Below the pieces are notes generated by a model. The model was not told where the DNA came from. It saw only the letters and a program-made list of their open reading frames with translations, and searched no databases. Of a DNA stretch of 11,361 bases, positions 6,035-11,361 are shown piece by piece (position 1 is the stretch's first letter; each line of letters starts with the position of its first letter). Position numbers and translations under genes: made by a program. Source of the DNA: Gammaproteobacteria bacterium. Lineage in GTDB: Bacteria; Pseudomonadota; Gammaproteobacteria; Chromatiales; Chromatiaceae. The stretch is taken from NCBI GenBank assembly GCA_020630035.1, contig JAHDCB010000044.1:1-11361 (forward strand), in the 5' to 3' direction.

Positions 6035-7852
6035 TTATACATGACGTGCTTGTTTTTTGCGTTCATGCTCGTACAGCCATTTTTTGCGCAGGCGGATAGC
6101 GTCGGGGGTGATTTCCACCAATTCATCGTCCTGAATAAACTCAAGCGCCATTTCAAGCGTTATTTTAACAGGTGGCGTTAAAATCAGCGACTCATCTTTG
6201 CCGGCTGCACGGATGTTAGTGAGTTGTTTGCCCTTTAGTGGGTTGACTACCAGGTCATTCTGACGGGCATGCAGCCCAACGATCTGGCCTTCATATACGG
6301 CTTCGCCGGGGGCAATATACAGGCGACCGCGCTCCTGCAGGTTATACAGCGCATAGGCGAGTGCCTTGCCCTGGCCGTTGGCAATCAGGACGCCATTGGT
6401 GCGTGCCGCCAGCGGGCCGGGCCGGGCCGGTGCATAATGCGCAAATACGTGGTAGATCAGGCCAGTACCCGAGGTCATGGTCATGAAATCAGTTTGCAGC
6501 CCCATCAGTCCACGTGACGGGATCAGGTAGTCCAGGCGGATGCGGCCTTGTCCATCAGGTACCATATCTTGCAGTTGGCCCTGACGAGCACCCAGGGTTT
6601 CCATCACGTTGCCCTGGTGCTGGGTTTCAATATCCACGGTAAGCTGTTCATATGGCTCGCAGCGGGTGCCGTCGATCTCGCGGAAGATCACTTCAGGACG
6701 TGAGACGGCTAGTTCAAATCCTTCGCGCCGCATGGTTTCTATCAGGACAGCCAGGTGTAGTTCACCGCGCCCGGAAACCTGGAATTTTTCCGGTTCTGTG
6801 CCTTGTTTAACCCGTAATGCTACATTGTGGATCAGTTCGCGTTCCAGTCGCTCTTTCAGTTGACGCGAGGTCAGGTATTGGCCGGATTGTCCGGCGAAGG
6901 GTGAGTTGTTGACCTGGAAGGTCATGCAGACGGTGGGTTCGTCTACAGTCAGGGCCGGGAGGGCCTGGACTTGTTCTGGGTCACATAATGTGTCGGATAC
7001 CTGCGGTGCGCTGAGTCCGGTAACGGCGATAATATCCCCGGCATGTGCCTGTTCCGTCGGGTGGCGTTCCAGCCCCAGATAGCCATACACGATGCCGATT
7101 TTGCCTCGGTAGGTTGTACCATCGCGTTGTACAACAGTGACTGGTTGGTTGGGTGTGATACTGCCACGGGTGATGCGGCCTACAGCGATTGCGCCGACAT
7201 AGCTGTTGTAGTCCAGGTTTGAGATCTGCATCTGAAAAGGTCCGGTCGGGTCTACGATGGGCGCCGGGCAATGTTGCAGAATGGTATCAAATAGTGGCAC
7301 CAGGTCGCCCTGACGGGTGTTGGCGTCTGTGCTGGCATAGCCTTGCAGGGCTGAGGCATAGATGATCGGAAAGTCCAACTGGTGTTCGCTGGCGCCGAGT
7401 TGATCAAACAGGTCGAAGACCTGGTTGATGACCCAGTCTGGCCGGGCACCGGGCTTGTCGATCTTGTTGACGACCAGGATGGGGCGCAGGCCGTGTGCAA
7501 ACGCCTTTTGGGTGACAAACCGGGTTTGTGGCATCGGGCCTTCCTGGGCATCGACCAGCAGCAGCACGGAGTCGACCATTGACAGGACACGTTCGACTTC
7601 ACCACCAAAGTCGGCATGGCCAGGTGTATCGACGATGTTGATGCGGTAGTCTTGCCAGCAAATGGCGGTATTTTTGGCCAGGATGGTGATACCACGCTCT
7701 TTTTCCTGGTCGTTTGAGTCCAGCACTCGTTCTATATTGCCGAAGCGTTCGCCGAGTGTGCCGGATTGTTTCAGCAGTTCGTCAACCAGGGTAGTTTTGC
7801 CGTGGTCAACATGCGCGATGATCGCGATATTGCGTAATCTCTCAGTGCTCAT
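6035..7852 (-). CDS. typA: Translational GTPase BipA/TypA
   Basis: This 605-residue protein (E. coli BipA has 607) is a ribosome-binding GTPase related to EF-G that aids ribosome assembly and growth under stress such as cold. All GTPase motifs are intact: AHVDHGKTT at 13-21 (G1), RGITI at 53-57 (G2), DTPGH at 75-79 (G3), NKID at 129-132 (G4) and SAL at 167-169 (G5). The BipA-specific C-terminal region is recognisable in RTNGVLIANGQGKALAYAL and QNDLVVNPLKGKQLTN, which separates it from EF-G and LepA. The ATG overlaps the stop of the M16 peptidase gene by one base (TGATG), and no Shine-Dalgarno is well placed (GGAG is 14 nt away), so translation is probably coupled. A GC-rich repeat (GGGCC units near 6414-6430) lies in the coding sequence. 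Confidence 0.97.
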   Translation of the reverse strand: MSTERLRNIAIIAHVDHGKTTLVDELLKQSGTLGERFGNIERVLDSNDQEKERGITILAKNTAICWQDYRINIVDTPGHADFGGEVERVLSMVDSVLLLVDAQEGPMPQTRFVTQKAFAHGLRPILVVNKIDKPGARPDWVINQVFDLFDQLGASEHQLDFPIIYASALQGYASTDANTRQGDLVPLFDTILQHCPAPIVDPTGPFQMQISNLDYNSYVGAIAVGRITRGSITPNQPVTVVQRDGTTYRGKIGIVYGYLGLERHPTEQAHAGDIIAVTGLSAPQVSDTLCDPEQVQALPALTVDEPTVCMTFQVNNSPFAGQSGQYLTSRQLKERLERELIHNVALRVKQGTEPEKFQVSGRGELHLAVLIETMRREGFELAVSRPEVIFREIDGTRCEPYEQLTVDIETQHQGNVMETLGARQGQLQDMVPDGQGRIRLDYLIPSRGLMGLQTDFMTMTSGTGLIYHVFAHYAPARPGPLAARTNGVLIANGQGKALAYALYNLQERGRLYIAPGEAVYEGQIVGLHARQNDLVVNPLKGKQLTNIRAAGKDESLILTPPVKITLEMALEFIQDDELVEITPDAIRLRKKWLYEHERKKQARHV

Positions 7853-9174
7853 CAGGGTTGGGTGGGCTCCAGGGTGGCGATCGTCAGGTTGTCTGGTATC
7901 AGGTAACGTTGGGCTACACTGCGGACTTGTTCCGGGGTGATGGCGCGTAGCTGGTCAATCTCTGTCGTGCTGAGCTGCCAGTCCAGCCCGATGGTTGCCA
8001 GCAGGCCGAGTTGCATTGCCTGGTAGAATAATGAATCCTGTTCATAGGTTTTGGCCGCTACGGCCTGGTTAATCACGCGGGTAAGTTCTGCCGGTGTCAG
8101 CAGGTTGGTCTGTAGCTGCCGGATTTGTTCGGACAAGGCGTGTCGCAGATCTGTTAAGTTGTGTCCATCGGTCGGTGTGCCGCTGAACAGAAACAGATTT
8201 TCCAGGCGGCTGTAGGGGGTATAGCTGACACTGATGCTGGCGGCGATGCGTTGTTTGCGTATCAGCTCGCTGGGCAGACGGGCACTTTCTCCGCCATCCA
8301 GCAGGCTGGTCAGGATTGCCAGTGCGTAGGGTTCCCAGTCTGTTGGTGCCTTGCCGACTACCGGCACCTTGTAGCCCATCATCAGATAAGGCTGTTGCGC
8401 CGGTGCCTTGACCGCGACCTGGGTGAGGCCGTGTTGCTGTGGTTCCTGTTGTGGCTTCAGCGGGGTGATAACCCGGTTGGGGATCGGGCCGAAATATTGT
8501 TTTGCCAAGGCGAGTATGTCGGCTGGCCGGACGTCGCCGACCACGACCAGCACTGCATTGTTCGGTGCATACCAGCGTTGGTACCAGGTCTGCAGATCTG
8601 GCAGTGTCATCTGGTTCAGATCCTGCATCCAGCCGATCACCGGGTTGCGGTAGGGTGAGGCGCGCCAGGCGACTGCCTGGAGTTGTTCGTAGGTGCGTCC
8701 GGTCGGGCTGTCGTCGGTGCGCAGTCGCCGTTCTTCTTTGACCACTTCCAGTTCTTTCGCAAACTCGGCCGGTTGCATCACCAGGTGTTGCATGCGATCA
8801 GCTTCCAGTGCCAGCATTTGCTCCAGGTGTTCGGCGGCTAGGGTGGCAAAATAGGCGGTGTAATCGCGCCCGGTAAACGCATTTTCACGGCCACCGAGTG
8901 CGGCTATCTGGCGTGAATAGTCACCCGGCCCCTGATTTTTGGTGCCCTTGAATAACATGTGTTCCAGGACATGCGACAGGCCGGTGGTACCGGTTTCTTC
9001 ATAACTGCTGCCGACCTTGTACCAGATTTGTGCTACCACCAGTGGCATGCGGTGGTCTGGTTTGACGATGACCTGCAGCCCGTTATCCAGGTGGTATTCC
9101 TGGATAGTGGTTGCGGCGAACAAGGGGTTGAGCAAGCTGCTGATAAGGAGAGTGATCGAAAACAGTCGGGTCAT
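7852..9174 (-). CDS. Exported M16-family zinc metallopeptidase
   Basis: The 440-residue product is a pitrilysin/processing-peptidase type protease, expected in the periplasm. A signal peptide (MTRLFSITLLISSLLNPLFA) precedes the first M16 domain, which holds the inverted zinc motif H68-x-x-E71-H72 (SHVLEHMLFKGT) and the third-ligand segment KELEVVKEERR (about 140-150). NPVIGWMQDL and APNNAVLVVVGDV mark the passage to the second, non-catalytic M16C half. All catalytic elements are present, so it should be active. Bacterial M16 genes often come as an active/inactive pair; only the active one is here. I chose ATG 9174 because it gives a clean signal peptide; GTG 9219 would add 15 residues in front of it. 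Neither has a Shine-Dalgarno. The stop overlaps the typA start. Confidence 0.92.
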   Translation of the reverse strand: MTRLFSITLLISSLLNPLFAATTIQEYHLDNGLQVIVKPDHRMPLVVAQIWYKVGSSYEETGTTGLSHVLEHMLFKGTKNQGPGDYSRQIAALGGRENAFTGRDYTAYFATLAAEHLEQMLALEADRMQHLVMQPAEFAKELEVVKEERRLRTDDSPTGRTYEQLQAVAWRASPYRNPVIGWMQDLNQMTLPDLQTWYQRWYAPNNAVLVVVGDVRPADILALAKQYFGPIPNRVITPLKPQQEPQQHGLTQVAVKAPAQQPYLMMGYKVPVVGKAPTDWEPYALAILTSLLDGGESARLPSELIRKQRIAASISVSYTPYSRLENLFLFSGTPTDGHNLTDLRHALSEQIRQLQTNLLTPAELTRVINQAVAAKTYEQDSLFYQAMQLGLLATIGLDWQLSTTEIDQLRAITPEQVRSVAQRYLIPDNLTIATLEPTQP

Positions 9175-9233
9175 GGTGGGGTGTGATTCAAATTGATGTG
9201 GCGTATATAGCTGGGGCACATAAAATTCGTTTC

Positions 9234-9268
9234 GGCGTTACCCGTCAGGGGCTTCTCCGAGGGTCGCC
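9234..9268. other. Bulged 12-bp hairpin between murU and the M16 peptidase gene
   Basis: A continuous right arm CCGAGGGTCGCC (9257-9268) pairs with a left arm at 9234-9249 that is interrupted by small bulges (TT, G and A): GGCG, ACCC, TC and GG all find partners around a 7-nt loop (9250-9256). It lies in the 5' leader of the peptidase gene, about 60 bp before its ATG. There is no T run. An 8-base repeat TACCCGTC occurs inside the stem (9239-9246) and again at 9273-9280. It could be a leader RNA structure, a transcript-end stabiliser for murU or one copy of a dispersed repeat. Confidence 0.4.
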
Positions 9269-9290
9269 AGAATACCCGTCCATGGTGGCA

Positions 9291-9980
9291 TCAATTGACA
9301 GCAGGGTGTTGACGTAAGGTGGCCAGGCGCTGAGGTGTGCCGATGTCAAACCAGTCGCCGGTATAACAACGGCCTGAGAGTTTGCCGGTGGTGATGGTCT
9401 GGCGCAGGATCGGGGCTAACGGGTAGGTGCCGGCTGGCAGGTCATGGAATAAGTCAGGATGATAGACACCGATACCACTGTAGGTGTATCTGGGTTTTGT
9501 CTGCTTGGTGACACGTCCGCTGGGATCCAGATGGAAATCGCCTTCTGGATGGTGGGTCGGGTTGGGTACCAGCACCAGATGGGCCAGGTCACCGGCGGGC
9601 AGGCCGAGCTGGTTCAGGGGCAGGTCGCACCAGACGTCTGCGTTCAGCACCAGGAAGGGCTGGTCACCGAGCAACGGTAGTGCCTGGCGGATGCCACCTC
9701 CGGTTTCCAGCCCGGTCTCGGGTGGTTCAGCCGAATACCGGATCTGCACACCCCAGCGGGCACCATCGCCAAGTGTCTGGATTAGCTGGTCGCCCAGCCA
9801 GGCATGGTTGATGACGATCTGACGGATGCCGGCAGTTGCGATACGCTCTATCTGCCAGGTGATCAATGGTTTGTTACCCACTGGCAATAGTGGCTTTGGG
9901 GTGTGCTCGGTCAGTGGTTGCATTCGCTGGCCACGACCAGCGGCCAGAATCATGGCGGTCTGTGGATACACCTGATGCAT
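9291..9980 (-). CDS. murU: N-acetylmuramate-1-phosphate uridylyltransferase (MurU-like nucleotidyltransferase)
   Basis: The 229-residue cytoplasmic enzyme has the sugar-phosphate nucleotidyltransferase fold: LAAGRGQRMQPLT at 12-24 (nucleotide-binding loop), TPKPLLPVGNKP at 27-38, LETGGGI at 91-97 and NADVW at 113-117 with the metal-binding aspartate. INHAWLGDQ, LAHLVLVPNP and GDWFDIGTPQRL resemble Pseudomonas putida MurU, which makes UDP-MurNAc from MurNAc-1-phosphate in the recycling route that bypasses fosfomycin-sensitive MurA. The partner kinase gene amgK, frequently adjacent elsewhere, is not in the window. A general glucose-1-phosphate thymidylyl- or mannose-1-phosphate guanylyltransferase is the alternative, less likely given length and motifs. 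ATG 9980 lies 6 bp after the rho stop with only a weak GAAG before it; an internal Met at residue 10 would give a more typical N terminus (MILAAG). Confidence 0.82.
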   Translation of the reverse strand: MHQVYPQTAMILAAGRGQRMQPLTEHTPKPLLPVGNKPLITWQIERIATAGIRQIVINHAWLGDQLIQTLGDGARWGVQIRYSAEPPETGLETGGGIRQALPLLGDQPFLVLNADVWCDLPLNQLGLPAGDLAHLVLVPNPTHHPEGDFHLDPSGRVTKQTKPRYTYSGIGVYHPDLFHDLPAGTYPLAPILRQTITTGKLSGRCYTGDWFDIGTPQRLATLRQHPAVN

Positions 9981-9986
9981 CAGGCT

Positions 9987-11246
9987 TCAGGTTTTTTTCA
10001 TGGCGACAAAAAAATCCTGGTTGGTCTGGGTCTTTTTGAGCTTGTCGTGCAGGAATTCCATCGCGATGACTTCTTCCATCGGATGTAGTATTTTGCGCAG
10101 AATCCAGTATTTTTGCAGCTCTTCTTCCGCTACCAGGAGTTCTTCCCGTCGGGTACCGGAATGGTTGACATGGATTGCCGGGAAGATGCGCTTTTCGGCA
10201 ATCCGGCGATTCAGGTGTATTTCCATGTTGCCGGTGCCCTTAAACTCTTCATAGATCACATCATCCATGCGCGATCCAGTTTCGATCAATGCTGTGGCGA
10301 TGATGGTCAGTGAGCCGCCTTCTTCCAGGTTACGGGCTGCACCAAAAAAACGTTTTGGTTTGTGTAATGCATTGGCGTCGACACCACCGGTCAGTAGTTT
10401 GCCGGACGAAGGTTGTACGGTATTGTAAGCGCGAGCCAGACGGGTAATCGAATCTAATAGAATCACCACATCTTTATTGTGTTCGACCAGTCGCTTGGCC
10501 TTTTCAATCACCATTTCGGCGACCTGAATATGGCGGGTCGCAGCTTCGTCAAAGGTGGATGAGATGACCTCGCCCTTGACGGAACGGGTCATCTCTGTCA
10601 CTTCTTCTGGTCGTTCATCAATCAGCAGGACGATCAGGTGGCTGTCCGGATGATTGGTTGCAATTGCCTGGGCAATGTTCTGCAATAACATGGTCTTACC
10701 CGCCTTTGGCGGGGCAACGATCAGGCCGCGCTGGCCTTTGCCGATTGGTGCGACAATGTCAATGATGCGCCCGGTCAGATCCTGGGTACTGCCGTTACCG
10801 ACTTCCAGTTGGTAACGGACATTCGCAAACAGCGGGGTAAAGTTTTCAAATAAGATCTTGTTTTTTGTGGTTTCAGGGTCCTCATAGTTGACCCGATCTA
10901 CCTTCAGAATCGCGAAATAGCGTTCATTATCTTTCGGTGGGCGAATCTGTCCGGATACAGTATCCCCGGTGCGCAGACCGAAACGGCGTATTTGGCTGGG
11001 TGAGACATATAAATCGTCTGGCCCGGCCAGATAAGATGAGTCTCCGGCCCGCAGAAAGCCGAACCCATCCTGTAGTACCTCCATTACGCCTTCACCATAG
11101 ATGGCCTCGCCACTCTTTGCCTGAGCCTTCAGAATGGCAAATACCAGCTCTTGTTTCAGCGATCGGCCTGCCTGTTCAATACGCAGGGTGCGTGCCATTT
11201 TTTGTAATTTTTCGATTGGCAATTGCTTCAGTTCATTTAAATACAT
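9987..11246 (-). CDS. rho: Transcription termination factor Rho
   Basis: This 419-residue protein, the same length as E. coli Rho, forms the hexameric RNA-dependent ATPase that ends transcription at C-rich sites. Domains in order: N-terminal helical Rho_N (1-47), the RNA-binding cold-shock-like fold with RNP motif GFGFLR at 61-66, Walker A PPKAGKT at 179-185, the catalytic glutamate in DERPEE (E211), Walker B VILLD ending at D265, the Q-loop region (about 278-290), the R-loop, and the arginine finger R366 (HSGTRREEL). No acidic or glutamine-rich insertion is present, unlike many non-enteric Rho proteins. No Shine-Dalgarno is visible before the ATG; the sequence there is C-rich. rho heads the probable rho-murU-M16-typA operon. 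The common upstream neighbour trxA would lie outside the window. Confidence 0.98.
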   Translation of the reverse strand: MYLNELKQLPIEKLQKMARTLRIEQAGRSLKQELVFAILKAQAKSGEAIYGEGVMEVLQDGFGFLRAGDSSYLAGPDDLYVSPSQIRRFGLRTGDTVSGQIRPPKDNERYFAILKVDRVNYEDPETTKNKILFENFTPLFANVRYQLEVGNGSTQDLTGRIIDIVAPIGKGQRGLIVAPPKAGKTMLLQNIAQAIATNHPDSHLIVLLIDERPEEVTEMTRSVKGEVISSTFDEAATRHIQVAEMVIEKAKRLVEHNKDVVILLDSITRLARAYNTVQPSSGKLLTGGVDANALHKPKRFFGAARNLEEGGSLTIIATALIETGSRMDDVIYEEFKGTGNMEIHLNRRIAEKRIFPAIHVNHSGTRREELLVAEEELQKYWILRKILHPMEEVIAMEFLHDKLKKTQTNQDFFVAMKKT

Positions 11247-11361
11247 AGGGGGTGTCTGCGGGGCGGGTGAAGATTCAGTGTGATGGGGTATCAGACGGTG
11301 TGGCTATGTTGGCGGCGCTGAGTGCGCGGGGGTGATTGGCGTCTGCAGAGGAGTGTGTGAT
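11247..11361 (-). promoter_or_regulatory. C-rich, G-poor rho leader, candidate Rho-utilisation (rut) site
   Basis: In the 115 nt visible upstream of rho the transcribed-sense strand has 56 C and 15 G by direct count, with runs such as CACCCCCGCG and GACACCCCC and little pairing potential. Strong C-over-G bias in unstructured RNA is the hallmark of Rho loading sites, and E. coli rho is known to be autoregulated through Rho-dependent attenuation in its leader. I infer the same here. The promoter itself is not recognisable and may lie beyond the window edge. Confidence 0.55.

Noticed and set aside
6414..6430. Tandem GGGCC repeat
   Set aside because: Lies in the typA coding frame (Pro-Ala-Arg-Pro-Gly-Pro) and is explained by codon use of a GC-rich stretch.
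7252..7695. 147-codon open frame on the minus strand
   Set aside because: Out-of-frame overlap with the GTPase domain of typA, which carries all five G motifs; the peptide is Ser/Pro/Arg/Cys-rich and meaningless.
8161..8658. 165-codon open frame on the plus strand
   Set aside because: It lies wholly antisense to the M16 peptidase gene, whose catalytic and structural motifs are intact; no ribosome-binding site or recognisable family.
1..11361. CRISPR array, tRNA/rRNA, insertion sequence, toxin-antitoxin or defence system
   Set aside because: No regularly spaced repeat with spacers, no cloverleaf-like sequence, no transposase, integrase or defence domain among the readable genes.

Overview
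The window looks like part of a gammaproteobacterial chromosome. The evidence is a typical IHF beta subunit, the ygfB-pepP gene pair known from Enterobacteria and Pseudomonas, a 419-residue Rho that matches the E. coli protein motif for motif, a BipA/TypA GTPase and a MurU-type cell-wall recycling enzyme. The two leaderless-looking edges and the outer-membrane proteins confirm a Gram-negative cell. I cannot name the species.

Right-pointing block (about 130-3291): ihfB is followed by a strong intrinsic terminator. Then comes a compact run of pfkB-type kinase, ygfB and pepP, with a 7-nt gap and a short overlap that suggest one transcript. pepP is not followed by the ubiH/ubiI genes it often precedes. 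It meets, 6 bp away, a left-pointing pair of genes.

Middle region (about 3298-4807): two small left-pointing genes for exported proteins of unknown function (108 aa, and a 276 aa probable beta-barrel) sit 24 bp apart behind a 328-bp non-coding stretch. That stretch holds the most unusual structure in the window: two 20-bp direct repeats that also form a perfect 11-bp inverted repeat, followed by three copies of GTATTGTT. They lie on and around a plausible sigma-70 promoter for the pair. The stretch is visibly richer in A+T than the housekeeping genes around it. A classical porin gene follows upstream.

Left-pointing housekeeping block (about 6035-11361): rho, murU, an exported M16 zinc peptidase and typA run in the same direction with short gaps or a 1-nt overlap, probably as one operon, with the porin behind them. 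The 115 nt visible in front of rho are extremely C-rich and G-poor in the transcript (56 C, 15 G), as expected for a Rho-loading leader that would let Rho control its own gene.

I see no CRISPR array, tRNA, rRNA, insertion sequence or defence island. The window is mostly ordinary core genome; the points worth a second look are the repeat/operator cluster with its two unknown exported proteins, the rho leader, and several small hairpins between genes.
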